DNA of 64,000 nt, from contig NZ_JAKRGH010000019.1 in the NCBI RefSeq assembly GCF_022347565.1, positions 1 through 64,000 of the forward strand, given 5' to 3'. Positions 8,565 through 16,646 of this stretch are shown here, piece after piece. The stretch comes from Vibrio sp. Of7-15 (GTDB lineage Bacteria > Pseudomonadota > Gammaproteobacteria > Enterobacterales > Vibrionaceae). The first letter of the stretch is position 1, and each line of letters starts with the position of its first letter. The position numbers were made by a program, and so were the translations under genes. The notes below the pieces were generated by a model. The model worked only from the letters and a program-made list of their open reading frames with translations, did not search any database and was not told the DNA's origin.

Positions 8565-9791
8565 TTATGATATTTTATAAATTTTGTCTTCTTTAACTAA
8601 TCTGAGGATGTCATGAAAGTCCTCATTCAACTTACTTGGACAGTGATTCAGTAAATAAATAAAACCAGCACTGCCGATAGTATCTCTTGTCTGTTGGACA
8701 TTTTCCCCTATACTCGGGATCCCTGATTCACAATGGAACGAGTCCAGTTTTCTTATATATTCTTCTGATAATAATTCTTTTATTTGCCCAGACTTTTCAA
8801 AAACTAGTGATATCTCAGCTAAAGATTGACCTAATTTGTAAATCCGACAATTGTCGCTGAACCCATTATTCGTATAGGCATCAACTAACACCTCAATCTG
8901 TGTCCTATCTAACGCCAAACTAAAAGCTGATTTATTGATAGAGGCTCCCATTAAACGAGCGTTCGACTCCACAAGTATGGGGCCAGAACTATCCACAATA
9001 ATTTCATTGTGTGCAGCCCCATACTCTAAGCCAAGGCTAGATAGTACTCTATTGTTGTACTCTACCAAGTCCTTAACTAGATTCGACTCTGGATCACAAA
9101 GTGTCATACCTTCAAAGATGAACATTGTTCCTGGGACTTTTCTCCGATACGTTTTCCATACGTCGGTTGTATACACTTCACCTTGCCAGCTAACCGTATT
9201 AACAAAGTACTGCACCCCCTCAATATAATCTTGAAGCAACAACTCTGAATTAACGTGGCCAAGTAGATTAGTCTTACCTAGATTACGTTGAATGCTACTT
9301 TGAAACTCTTGATTAGTAAGACAAAGTGAAACACCGTCACTCGCACCACTGTTGAGTGGCTTGACAATCACAGGAAGATCCATGTCGTAATCTACAACCT
9401 GTTCATTTTTAAACTGAGTGATCAGCTTCTGGCGAATAGAGCGGATACCCACTCGGGCTAGCTGCTCTTGAGCTCTATATTTATTTCTTCTTAAATCAGT
9501 TGTTTGCAGAGTATTAGAACAAGTTAAGCTGAGTCTATCCGCGATTGTATCCGCAAGTGTGACCCCAGGCTCAGCTCCAGCAATAACATGACTAACTCCG
9601 TCAAAATGACCTTCATCAATTGCAGTAGCCAAAGCTAAATCATCTTCAATCACTATACTTTGGGTAAACGCAACGCTTTCGTTAAAGTAGTCAGCCTTTG
9701 AGCAAACCTGAATACAGTCCTCCCCTCTCCTAACTAATTCAACAGCTAGGTCTTCACCCGTGGAAATAGCATCAACTATGATAATTTTCAT
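8565..9791 (-). CDS. ATP-grasp carboxylate-amine (amino acid/peptide) ligase
   Basis: A 408-aa ATP-grasp enzyme expected to form an amide bond through an acyl-phosphate. It has the ATP-binding lysine in PVIVKPLNSGASDGV (Lys144), the central DYIEG...Y segment (188-195), and the metal-ligand block HNEI (261-264) followed by GPILVESNARLMG (Glu275, Asn277, Arg279). This layout matches the BacD/L-amino acid ligase and ATP-grasp_4 type rather than carboxylases. It starts at ATG 9791, overlapping the flavoprotein stop by 20 bases. In this cluster it most likely joins the modified amino acid to another amino acid or a peptide. The acceptor cannot be read from the sequence. Confidence 0.87.
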   Translation of the reverse strand: MKIIIVDAISTGEDLAVELVRRGEDCIQVCSKADYFNESVAFTQSIVIEDDLALATAIDEGHFDGVSHVIAGAEPGVTLADTIADRLSLTCSNTLQTTDLRRNKYRAQEQLARVGIRSIRQKLITQFKNEQVVDYDMDLPVIVKPLNSGASDGVSLCLTNQEFQSSIQRNLGKTNLLGHVNSELLLQDYIEGVQYFVNTVSWQGEVYTTDVWKTYRRKVPGTMFIFEGMTLCDPESNLVKDLVEYNNRVLSSLGLEYGAAHNEIIVDSSGPILVESNARLMGASINKSAFSLALDRTQIEVLVDAYTNNGFSDNCRIYKLGQSLAEISLVFEKSGQIKELLSEEYIRKLDSFHCESGIPSIGENVQQTRDTIGSAGFIYLLNHCPSKLNEDFHDILRLVKEDKIYKIS

Positions 9792-11238
9792 TGTCTTCTT
9801 CGCCTTTATTGTTTAGTACTTCCATATGGCTAATGATGTGCTGCGCATTGTTCGCATAAAGTTGTGAGGCAATCGATCTTGATACTTTTTCGATAACGTT
9901 TGCTAAGGCTGGTATCCCTACTGTTATATGAATGACGTCTGTCAAACAATAAAGCTTACCCGCAGCAGAGTTTTCGGACTTAAACTGTATCTGATATTCA
10001 CTGGATAACTTAGGTAAGGCATCAATATCCAAGAGATCCACCTTTTGTTCCCTATCCCCCCAAGTCAAAATCTCATTACTAATAGCGAATAACTCTTTTT
10101 TGGCCTTTACATCAAACTTTGGCCCAGTAGCCACGATAACGTAGTCATACAACTCATCAAACCCATGCTCACTTGTAATCCTATGCTGATGGCTATTCTT
10201 ACAAGCTTCTATTTTTAATTGGCCAAGAGCTTCATTCACCGTCAGGTTATTAATTCCCAAAAACTGTTTTTGATACTCTGGCCTAGAAGTCGTTCGTCCA
10301 TCGGAAAAGAAGTTTCTGATAACAGAGAGATATTTTTTCTCATCCAACGTATTTGAAAACCTCAAAATAGGGTTAGTCATATCAGATGGATAGGTATTCT
10401 CATTATCGTGTATCTGACTATCGTCCCGCCCTGACCATAACTTTTCTGACAAAGGTTTTCCTGTTGCAATTTTACGTCGAGCGAGAACATCAGCTCGTTT
10501 GGCACCGTGTTTAGTTGCCTCAAGAGCATTATCAAAAGCAGAAGCTCCACCACCAATAATGGCGACATGTTTACCAACTAACTTAGAAAAGTCGATTTTT
10601 CCCCAAGCATAGCCAATTGATTCTAAGTTGGTTTTGTTTACCAACTGTTTTGGTGCCTGCCAAGATCCACAAGCCGTCATCCCTGTTGCTAGGCATAACA
10701 TTGAGGAATAATATTTTCTCTCTGTATTACCTTTCTTTGCCCTAATTTCAAAAGCGTTCGCAGATTCAACCCACTGCTGAGCGAAAACTTCAGTTTCACT
10801 CTCAACATCCAATTGGAGTATTTCTTTAAACCACCTTAAGTAATTGGCCCAATCTTCGGTCTTAATAAAGTCAATTTGATCGAATGCGTCTGGGCCATCT
10901 ACAGAATTTTTCCAAAACTTGAAGCTAAGCAAAGGGTTACCACACTCAGGCCCTTGAGAAAACTTACTTGTCCTAAGTTTCTCCATTCTTGCAAAGTCTT
11001 GCCAAGGGCCAGGCTTACCACAGGGCTGCTTATCAAGAAGGAGTACTCTACCTAGCCCCAACAACCTCAATTGATGTGCGAGAGCAAGCCCAGTATGGCC
11101 AGCACCCACAATAATGACATCATAGACTTTATGGCCGGAGAACTTCTGAGGAGAGCACCAACTTTGCCTAGAAAAGTACTTTTTTTCGTTAAGATCTTGA
11201 GTTATCAGCTCATTAAGAGCGAGTTGATTTGGATACAT
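9772..11238 (-). CDS. FAD/NAD(P)-dependent monooxygenase-like flavoprotein
   Basis: A 488-aa protein with two dinucleotide-binding folds. The FAD motif VGAGHTG lies at 44-50 and the second glycine motif IGGGASA at 228-234. ATG-type linker motifs occur at LATGM (183-187) and VATGP near residue 370. This order is that of flavin-containing, Baeyer-Villiger or N-hydroxylating monooxygenases. The PGPWQDFARMEKLRT segment before residue 90 is also typical of that superfamily. It probably oxidises the biosynthetic intermediate (C-, N- or epoxide oxidation; not decidable). The ATG at 11238 follows the preceding stop by 16 bases and has only a weak ribosome binding site, so translation may be coupled. 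Confidence 0.82.
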   Translation of the reverse strand: MYPNQLALNELITQDLNEKKYFSRQSWCSPQKFSGHKVYDVIIVGAGHTGLALAHQLRLLGLGRVLLLDKQPCGKPGPWQDFARMEKLRTSKFSQGPECGNPLLSFKFWKNSVDGPDAFDQIDFIKTEDWANYLRWFKEILQLDVESETEVFAQQWVESANAFEIRAKKGNTERKYYSSMLCLATGMTACGSWQAPKQLVNKTNLESIGYAWGKIDFSKLVGKHVAIIGGGASAFDNALEATKHGAKRADVLARRKIATGKPLSEKLWSGRDDSQIHDNENTYPSDMTNPILRFSNTLDEKKYLSVIRNFFSDGRTTSRPEYQKQFLGINNLTVNEALGQLKIEACKNSHQHRITSEHGFDELYDYVIVATGPKFDVKAKKELFAISNEILTWGDREQKVDLLDIDALPKLSSEYQIQFKSENSAAGKLYCLTDVIHITVGIPALANVIEKVSRSIASQLYANNAQHIISHMEVLNNKGEEDNENYHS

Positions 11239-11254
11239 ACAGTCGACCAGATAT

Positions 11255-12532
11255 TTAAGCGAAGATTTTGCGACGAGTCATCGCGGGTTGGATAAGCTCT
11301 TCAAGTTCATATTTAACTTCGCCCGTAAGGCTATAAAACTTTTCAAACTGGTTGCCACCAATTTTAGTAAAGTCAAAGTCAAAATATGCGCTTTTAGTCC
11401 TGTCCTTAACACATAGGTGCGTAGCTACAAGCTCCCTCGCCTGAGCCAAATAGGAACTATTTTCTAATAATTCGATTGCGGTAATTGAATCGATAATATC
11501 TTTAGCTACAGGTTCAAGTTGCGCCAAATCTAAATGCATCTTTCCAGCTTTATTCACTAGTAACGCTTGAGCTTCTTTAAACCATGAAAGCATCAGTAGA
11601 CCGGTCCCCGAATCAAAGTTTCGTGACCAATTCCTCTCGACTGGATAGCGAAACATTCTATCTACTAGAATAAACTCTGCGACTTCTAGTCGATATGGTA
11701 TTGTCTCATCCTGTAAACAGCACAGTAGAGTTTGCAAGTCGACTTTGATCTCTTCTAATAAGCCTGAATACCACTTGGTTTTTATATCGATGTGTTCATC
11801 GAACGGCCTAGGTCCCATATGATGGTAATAATCGTGCAAGTAACCCCAAACACAACGAGCTTCGTAGTTCTCTTGTACATTCCCTTTCGTTCTGTTTTTT
11901 ATAAAGCTTTTATCAAAAAAAGTCTCAGCAACAGGAACTGAAATCGAATTATATGTGCGATAGAATTTATTGAAGAAAAACACAGCATATTTCTGCCGTT
12001 CAACAGGACTCTTTGACTGGATATTTTCAGGAAAGAAGACAATATTATTACTTTCCATCAACCCTTTGCTTCCAATCAGCAAGTGAGATGATTGACAGAT
12101 ATATTTTGGATGAGGATATTTATTATACATCTCCTGATACTGAGGGGAGCTTGGTTCATCTCGCAAAGACAGGAAGGTTTCAAATTTCCACCCATTACGA
12201 TTACCGTTAGCTAGCCTTAGAGGCCCCAAGAAATAAAAAAGCCCCCCATTATCTGGTAACTCTAAGGCATCCCTTGACACTCCAAATTCAGGCTGCTTAT
12301 CTACCCCCTTATCGACCCAAGTCGTTATATCAGCTATTAGAGATAAACGATAACCTTCAGATATAAAAGCGGCTTGGTCACTGCGAAGAAAGTTCAATAG
12401 TTGCTCTATGATGACTATTGCTTTTTTCTCATCAGCCTTTGCTATTTGCCCTTGTTCGTTTTGCAATGCAGCCAATTTGTTCGTTAATACAACTATATCC
12501 TCTAGATAGCTAATTAGTTTAGTGGTGCACAT
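11255..12532 (-). CDS. Uncharacterised His-rich protein, DUF6421-like
   Basis: A 425-aa soluble protein of unknown function. The centre is unusual: LHDYYHHMGPRPFDEH (232-247) is followed by GLLEEIKVD (257-265) and VERNWSRNFDSGTG near 298-311. The clustered His233, His237, His238, His247 and acidic residues suggest a metal site. From memory it resembles the actinobacterial DUF6421 family, but I cannot confirm this. No signal peptide or membrane segment is visible. The start is taken as ATG 12532, which overlaps the upstream stop by 14 bases; an in-frame TTG at 12562 is less likely. Its position next to the BacA-like gene suggests it acts early, possibly on the prephenate-derived intermediate. 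Confidence 0.75.
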   Translation of the reverse strand: MCTTKLISYLEDIVVLTNKLAALQNEQGQIAKADEKKAIVIIEQLLNFLRSDQAAFISEGYRLSLIADITTWVDKGVDKQPEFGVSRDALELPDNGGLFYFLGPLRLANGNRNGWKFETFLSLRDEPSSPQYQEMYNKYPHPKYICQSSHLLIGSKGLMESNNIVFFPENIQSKSPVERQKYAVFFFNKFYRTYNSISVPVAETFFDKSFIKNRTKGNVQENYEARCVWGYLHDYYHHMGPRPFDEHIDIKTKWYSGLLEEIKVDLQTLLCCLQDETIPYRLEVAEFILVDRMFRYPVERNWSRNFDSGTGLLMLSWFKEAQALLVNKAGKMHLDLAQLEPVAKDIIDSITAIELLENSSYLAQARELVATHLCVKDRTKSAYFDFDFTKIGGNQFEKFYSLTGEVKYELEELIQPAMTRRKIFA

Positions 12533-13037
12533 GGATACTGAACCCCATTTTAACCTTTCCAAAATCTCTAACTAGCTTTAAACCTTTGTTCCTTGCAGCT
12601 TCACTTGTAGTAATACATCCGTCAACTTCAAGGCTTGAGCATAGATGTGCAGCTTGTGCATTACTTGAGCACAATTGAATATCTAATCCCTCTGGCACTA
12701 AATTTTGAGGTGCGGGATGACTAGCAACCCTTTTTATTTCACTCTCAACCCCTTCTCTTGAAGCTAAAACCATCTCATATGTATCAAGAAGAAATACATC
12801 ACCGAGCTGCATGTTTTCCAAGTTTGAAAAAACAATGTTGTGTAGATCTGGATAAACTACGCAGCCCAATAGAGCGGAAGAGGTTTTTTTTAAAACTACC
12901 TCAACCGCACTTTCCAAAGAATCGTGCAATATCACTTCTGCATCTAATTTTTTTTCTTTTATATAATGGTATGCAGCTTTCTCACAGTTGGTACCTTTTG
13001 GGCCCAGTGTATGAATTTCACTTATTTTTCGACGCAT
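12519..13037 (-). CDS. BacA-like prephenate decarboxylase / prephenate dehydratase-fold protein
   Basis: A 172-aa single-domain protein with the prephenate dehydratase fold and no ACT regulatory domain. It contains TLGPKGT (10-16), HDSLES (38-43), SHPAPQNL (106-113) and SSNAQAA (124-130). BacA of bacilysin synthesis, as I recall it, has the same pattern (TLGPEGT, HDTFES, SHPSPINL). The Thr-Arg-Phe motif that prephenate dehydratases need is missing; the C-terminus reads KMGFSIH. Known BacA/AerD/SalX decarboxylases also lack it and turn prephenate into a dihydro-4-hydroxyphenylpyruvate. This is the first gene of the operon, at ATG 13037 with GAAGGA upstream. Decarboxylase is favoured, but a diverged dehydratase is possible. 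Confidence 0.8.
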   Translation of the reverse strand: MRRKISEIHTLGPKGTNCEKAAYHYIKEKKLDAEVILHDSLESAVEVVLKKTSSALLGCVVYPDLHNIVFSNLENMQLGDVFLLDTYEMVLASREGVESEIKRVASHPAPQNLVPEGLDIQLCSSNAQAAHLCSSLEVDGCITTSEAARNKGLKLVRDFGKVKMGFSIHVHH

Positions 13038-13118
13038 CTAATTTATCCTTCAATACGTTGCGTACAATTATTGTTAAGTTGGTTTGTAAACCTTTCCCCA
13101 AAAAATCCAGCTAATGCA

Positions 13119-13244
13119 TTAATGATCTTGTAGCACTTTAAACTTTTGTAGGGTGTGTACCCTCACGCCATATGACTCTAGTATCAATACAGTACTGAGT
13201 ACTTTCACAATTTCATATATTGTTAATTGTGCCCATTGTTGCAT
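13119..13244 (-). CDS. Possible 41-residue leader ORF upstream of the cluster
   Basis: An ATG at 13244 is preceded by GAGGG with a six-base spacer. It opens 41 codons ending in TAA, 81 bases before the first cluster gene and on the same strand. The start reads MQQWAQLTIYEIV. The sequence is mixed hydrophobic and basic, with no recognised motif. It covers the AGGGT/ACCCT inverted repeat. It may be a regulatory leader, a small protein, a relic of a longer gene, or chance. Confidence 0.25.
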   Translation of the reverse strand: MQQWAQLTIYEIVKVLSTVLILESYGVRVHTLQKFKVLQDH

Positions 13245-13521
13245 TCAACGCCCTCGATGTAAAAAAGAGGTATAAGTCGTAAAAAAAATGTTATTTAGAT
13301 GCAATTGATTGATATGAATCACATAAGTAAAAGTTTTGTTTTTATTATTAATATTGCCAAAAAGGGGGGAGGGTACCTAAAAAACTTAAATATTTGCATT
13401 GGAAATTATTAATTTCCGAGCTAACTTCAAGGTCATCAAGCCTCTAGGAGAAAGAATTATTAATGTTCTAATTTCAGGTATACCTAGTTTAGCCACACTT
13501 ATTTAAAAATGCTGTAAGTCA

Positions 13522-13653
13522 ATGAAATCACCTCGTCAAATAAATACTTCAGCTTGCTATGTTGTGGATTTTAAACTTGGCTTTAAAGGTATCCCTAATA
13601 TGGATATTATCATTGCGACTAAAGAGATAAGTGCTTTCCATCTCGGCAAGTGA
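13522..13653 (+). CDS. Possible 43-residue ORF of unknown function
   Basis: ATG to TGA, 43 residues starting MKSPRQINTSACYVVDF, in the otherwise empty region between glmS and the cluster. There is no good ribosome binding site. It might be a gene fragment left by rearrangement at this insertion-prone site, or chance. Confidence 0.15.
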   Translation: MKSPRQINTSACYVVDFKLGFKGIPNMDIIIATKEISAFHLGK

Positions 13654-13686
13654 AAGGAATATTGAGGGTCGTAGATAGTAATAACA

Positions 13687-13709
13687 GTATCAATGAAAAG
13701 CATTGATAC
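13687..13709. repeat. Perfect 9-bp inverted repeat
   Basis: GTATCAATG and CATTGATAC are separated by five bases (AAAAG). There is no T-run on either side, so an operator or protein-binding site is more likely than a terminator. It lies in the gap between glmS and the cluster, about 650 bp upstream of the first cluster gene. Confidence 0.4.
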
Positions 13710-13814
13710 CAAATTAAAAACAAATAATATCAACTACATAATTGAATTTGAAATGACCATAATAGTTCACTCGAATAAGCTACCTGAACGATCTGATCAT
13801 AGTCAGCCAAACTA

Positions 13815-13845
13815 AATCAAAAATTCCCCGAGCAATGCCCAGGGA
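13815..13845 (-). terminator. Likely Rho-independent terminator of glmS
   Basis: On the minus strand a 9-bp stem (TCCCTGGGC / GCTCGGGGA, with two G-U pairs) has a three-base loop and is followed by ATTTTTGATTT. It lies about 180 bases downstream of the glmS stop. It marks the end of the regulator-glmS transcript and separates it from the biosynthetic cluster. Confidence 0.65.
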
Positions 13846-14027
13846 TTTATTTATTAAAAACAACCACGATCTACCTTCTGAATTACGAAGGCTGTTGTAA
13901 TTTTATCACTGACTCCAACTTATTGAGCACGCAAATTACTAGTACAAATAGTTTATTTCCAATAATACTCATACGCATCACTTTCTAAATTAAAAACACT
14001 CTCATTAATTACACAGTGAATCAAGAT

Positions 14028-15860
14028 TTACTCTACTGTTACCGACTTCGCTAAGTTACGCGGCTGGTCGACATCAGTACCTTTAATCAAAGCAACATAA
14101 TAAGACAAAAGCTGTAATGGCAACGTATAAACAATCGGTGCAATGAATTCATCACAATGTGGTACAGACAGCACTTTCATTGTCTCATCACTACTAAACT
14201 GCGCTTTAGTGTCGGCAAAAACATACATTAAACCACCACGAGCACGAACTTCTTCTACGTTCGATTTCAGCTTCTCAAGCAACTCGTTATTTGGTGCCAC
14301 TACAATCACGGGCATATCAGCATCAATCAGTGCCAATGGACCATGTTTAAGCTCACCAGCGGCGTACGCTTCCGCATGAATGTAAGAGATCTCTTTTAAC
14401 TTCAACGCCCCTTCCATCGCAATAGGAGACTGCTCACCACGACCTAAGAATAAAGAGTGGTTTTTATCCGCAAAATCTTCCGCTAATGCTTCAATGTCTT
14501 CTGCCATCGATAGCGTCTGTTCAATTTTTGCAGGTAAACTTTGCAGCGCTGCTACCATTTGAGCTTCCTGCTCATTCGTCAGGGTCTTGTAACGCCCGAT
14601 TGCACCGACCAACATTAACAAACCAGCCAGCTGAACCGTAAAGGCCTTCGTTGAAGCCACACCAATCTCAGCGCCAGCTTTCATCATATACGCCATGTCA
14701 GATTCACGTACTAAAGAAGAGCCTGGTACATTACAAATCGTTAAACTTGCCATGTAGCCCATCTCTTTAGCTAAGCGTAATGCAGCAAGAGTATCTGCCG
14801 TTTCACCAGACTGTGAGATCGTCACTAACAGGCTATTTTTGAACACATGGGATTTACGGTAACGAAATTCAGAAGCGATCTCGACATTACAAGACACACC
14901 ACTCCATTGCTCAAACCAATAACGAGCCACAAGCCCAGCATGATAGCTCGTACCACAAGCAATAATCTGAACGTGCTCTACGTCTTTTAATAACGATTCT
15001 GCATTTTCACCAAATGACGAAGCGACAACCTGTCCCCCACTTAAACGTCCTTCTAGCGTGCGTTGAAGCGCCACTGGTTGCTCGTAAATCTCTTTTAACA
15101 TGTAGTGGCGGTATTGGCCTTTATCACCTGCATCGTGAGAGACTTCAGACTCTTTCACTTCACGCTCAACTGGTGCACCATCGACATCAAATACCGACAC
15201 ACTACGGCGTGTGATCTCTGCAACATCCCCTTCTTCAAGGAACATGAAACGACGAGTCACATTGAGCAGCGCTAGTTGATCAGACGCTAAAAAGTTTTCA
15301 CCAACCCCTAGCCCAATCACTAATGGGCTACCTGAACGAGCCACCACAACACGTTCAGGATCACGGCGATCCATAACTACCGTGCCGTAAGCACCCTCTA
15401 ATTGCGCCGCTGTTTTTTGTACCGCTTCAACAAGTGTGCTTGAGGTGCGTAATTCCCATTCAACTAAGTGAGCAATTACCTCAGTATCCGTTTGTGATAA
15501 GAATTCATAGCCACGACCTTGTAGCAAGATACGAAGCTCTTCATGGTTCTCAATAATACCGTTGTGGACAATAGCAATGTCATCACCTGACATATGAGGG
15601 TGAGCATTTAATTCAGAAGGCTCACCATGTGTTGCCCAACGCGTATGAGCAATACCAGTACCGCCGATGAGTTCTTGTTGATCTAACGCATCCGCTAACT
15701 CTTGAACTTTACCTAAACGGCGAAGGCGGCTTAAATTTTTGTTTGCATCAACAACGGCAACACCTGCTGAATCGTAACCGCGATACTCTAGACGACGTAG
15801 CCCCTCAACCAGGATCTCAGCTACATCACGCTGTGCAACAGCACCAACAATACCACACAT
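14028..15860 (-). CDS. glmS: Glutamine--fructose-6-phosphate aminotransferase (isomerizing)
   Basis: Makes glucosamine-6-phosphate from fructose-6-phosphate and glutamine, the first step towards UDP-GlcNAc for peptidoglycan and LPS. The 610-aa length is normal. Cys2 (MCGIVGA) is the glutaminase nucleophile, followed by the [10 protein letters not shown] stretch. The C-terminal half has the two SIS sugar-isomerase domains ([38 protein letters not shown]) and ends SVTVE. It starts 15 bases after the DeoR-type gene, so the two form an operon. Its 3' end is the classical TnsD/attTn7 recognition region, and the accessory cluster lies on that side. GlmS is also the target of anticapsin, the warhead of bacilysin. 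Confidence 0.97.
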   Translation of the reverse strand: MCGIVGAVAQRDVAEILVEGLRRLEYRGYDSAGVAVVDANKNLSRLRRLGKVQELADALDQQELIGGTGIAHTRWATHGEPSELNAHPHMSGDDIAIVHNGIIENHEELRILLQGRGYEFLSQTDTEVIAHLVEWELRTSSTLVEAVQKTAAQLEGAYGTVVMDRRDPERVVVARSGSPLVIGLGVGENFLASDQLALLNVTRRFMFLEEGDVAEITRRSVSVFDVDGAPVEREVKESEVSHDAGDKGQYRHYMLKEIYEQPVALQRTLEGRLSGGQVVASSFGENAESLLKDVEHVQIIACGTSYHAGLVARYWFEQWSGVSCNVEIASEFRYRKSHVFKNSLLVTISQSGETADTLAALRLAKEMGYMASLTICNVPGSSLVRESDMAYMMKAGAEIGVASTKAFTVQLAGLLMLVGAIGRYKTLTNEQEAQMVAALQSLPAKIEQTLSMAEDIEALAEDFADKNHSLFLGRGEQSPIAMEGALKLKEISYIHAEAYAAGELKHGPLALIDADMPVIVVAPNNELLEKLKSNVEEVRARGGLMYVFADTKAQFSSDETMKVLSVPHCDEFIAPIVYTLPLQLLSYYVALIKGTDVDQPRNLAKSVTVE

Positions 15861-15875
15861 AAATTTTCTCCTAAT

Positions 15876-16646
15876 TTATTCGGTTACCGCGCAGATCACC
15901 TGCACTCCATGATTTATAATTTGTTTTTTTGCCTCATCAGAAAGATGGTGATCAGTAATTAGCGTACTGATACTGTCCCACGGCAGCTCTAAATTTGGGA
16001 TCTTCCGACCGATCTTATCTGATTCAATCATGACAACGACTTCACGAGATACGTCAGCCATTACACGACTTAAGCCAATGAGTTCATTGAACGTTGTTGT
16101 TCCACGGTTTAAATCAATGCCATCCGCACCAATAAAAAGCTGATCAAAGTCATATGATCGTAGGACAGATTCGGCGACTTGGCCTTGAAATGAATCGGAA
16201 TGCGTATCCCACGTTCCGCCAGTCATAAGCAAAGTAGGCTCATTTTCCAATTCATTCAGTGCGTTAGCGACATGAAGAGAGTTTGTCATGACAACTAAGC
16301 CCTGTTTTGAGCCCAGCTGACTAATGAGAGCACCTGTCGTGCTGCCACTATCGATGATAATTCGATTATGATCTCGAATGTGTTTCGCCGCCTCCTTGGC
16401 AATAGCCAACTTACGAACCGAAACATGTTCTTCTTTTGAATCGCTGACAATTTCTGAAGGCATGGCGATCGCTCCACCATAGCGACGCAATAACAGACCA
16501 TTTTGCTCTAGCGCAGCAAGGTCCTTGCGAATAGTAACTTCAGAAGTATTGAAACGACTGGAAAGCTCATCAACACTGATTTCCCCTAATTCATTAACCA
16601 AGGCAACAATAGTATGACGGCGCTGTTGGGTATTTCGTTTAGACAT
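15876..16646 (-). CDS. DeoR-family transcriptional regulator
   Basis: A 256-aa DeoR/GlpR-type repressor. The N-terminal winged helix (RRHTIVALVNELGEISVDELSSRF...VTIRKDLAALE, residues about 9-50) is followed by a sugar-phosphate sensor domain (DSGSTTGALI, MTNSLHVANAL, MTGGTW, GADGID). The start is taken as ATG 16646; an in-frame TTG five codons upstream is less likely. It is co-transcribed with glmS, as in Vibrio, so it probably controls amino-sugar supply. Three operator-like repeats surround its start. It lies outside the biosynthetic cluster. Confidence 0.88.
   Translation of the reverse strand: MSKRNTQQRRHTIVALVNELGEISVDELSSRFNTSEVTIRKDLAALEQNGLLLRRYGGAIAMPSEIVSDSKEEHVSVRKLAIAKEAAKHIRDHNRIIIDSGSTTGALISQLGSKQGLVVMTNSLHVANALNELENEPTLLMTGGTWDTHSDSFQGQVAESVLRSYDFDQLFIGADGIDLNRGTTTFNELIGLSRVMADVSREVVVMIESDKIGRKIPNLELPWDSISTLITDHHLSDEAKKQIINHGVQVICAVTE

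Larger units (their letters stand above)
2003..13037 (-). other. Putative biosynthetic gene cluster (prephenate-derived, carbamoylated peptide-like product)
   Basis: Ten minus-strand genes plus a 30-codon ORF. Neighbours overlap or lie within about 20 bp of each other, except for a 209-bp gap before the final PPTase gene. The set combines a prephenate-decarboxylase-like protein, an oxygenase-like flavoprotein, an ATP-grasp ligase and a carbamoyltransferase. It also has a carrier protein with a lone adenylation domain, a hydrolase, a cytosolic-looking subtilase, and a PPTase to activate the carrier. None is a housekeeping gene, and the block interrupts the space between glmS and norM. By eye the DNA is AT-richer, with more AGA/AGG/ATA codons than the flanks, which suggests acquisition; I did not compute this. 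The bacilysin pathway (BacA plus the ATP-grasp ligase BacD) is the nearest known logic. Isomerase (BacB), reductase and aminotransferase counterparts are absent. Confidence 0.8.
13038..13818. other. Gene-poor region upstream of the biosynthetic cluster
   Basis: This AT-rich stretch should hold the cluster promoter. Features seen: a 41-codon minus-strand ORF at 13119-13244; an AGGGT-GTGT-ACCCT inverted repeat at 13150-13163, about 115 bp before the first cluster gene; a 43-codon plus-strand ORF at 13522-13653; and a perfect 9-bp inverted repeat at 13687-13709. I could not place a confident -35/-10 pair and I see no regulator gene within the cluster. Confidence 0.4.

Noticed and set aside
9772-11238. 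Siderophore-type ornithine/lysine N-hydroxylase
   Set aside because: The two-fold flavoprotein layout fits loosely, but there are no siderophore synthetase, receptor or Fur-box signs nearby.
12532-12562. Longer start (TTG 12562) for the His-rich protein
   Set aside because: An ATG ten codons later gives a normal short overlap with the upstream gene; the TTG has no clear ribosome binding site.
13003-13040. Ordinary housekeeping pheA fragment
   Set aside because: The protein lacks chorismate mutase and ACT domains and the TRF motif, and it heads a biosynthetic operon, so a BacA-like role fits better than a broken pheA.
13985-14027. Tn7 end immediately downstream of glmS
   Set aside because: I looked for TGT-type terminal sequence around 25 bp past the stop and saw nothing convincing; no tns genes are in the window.
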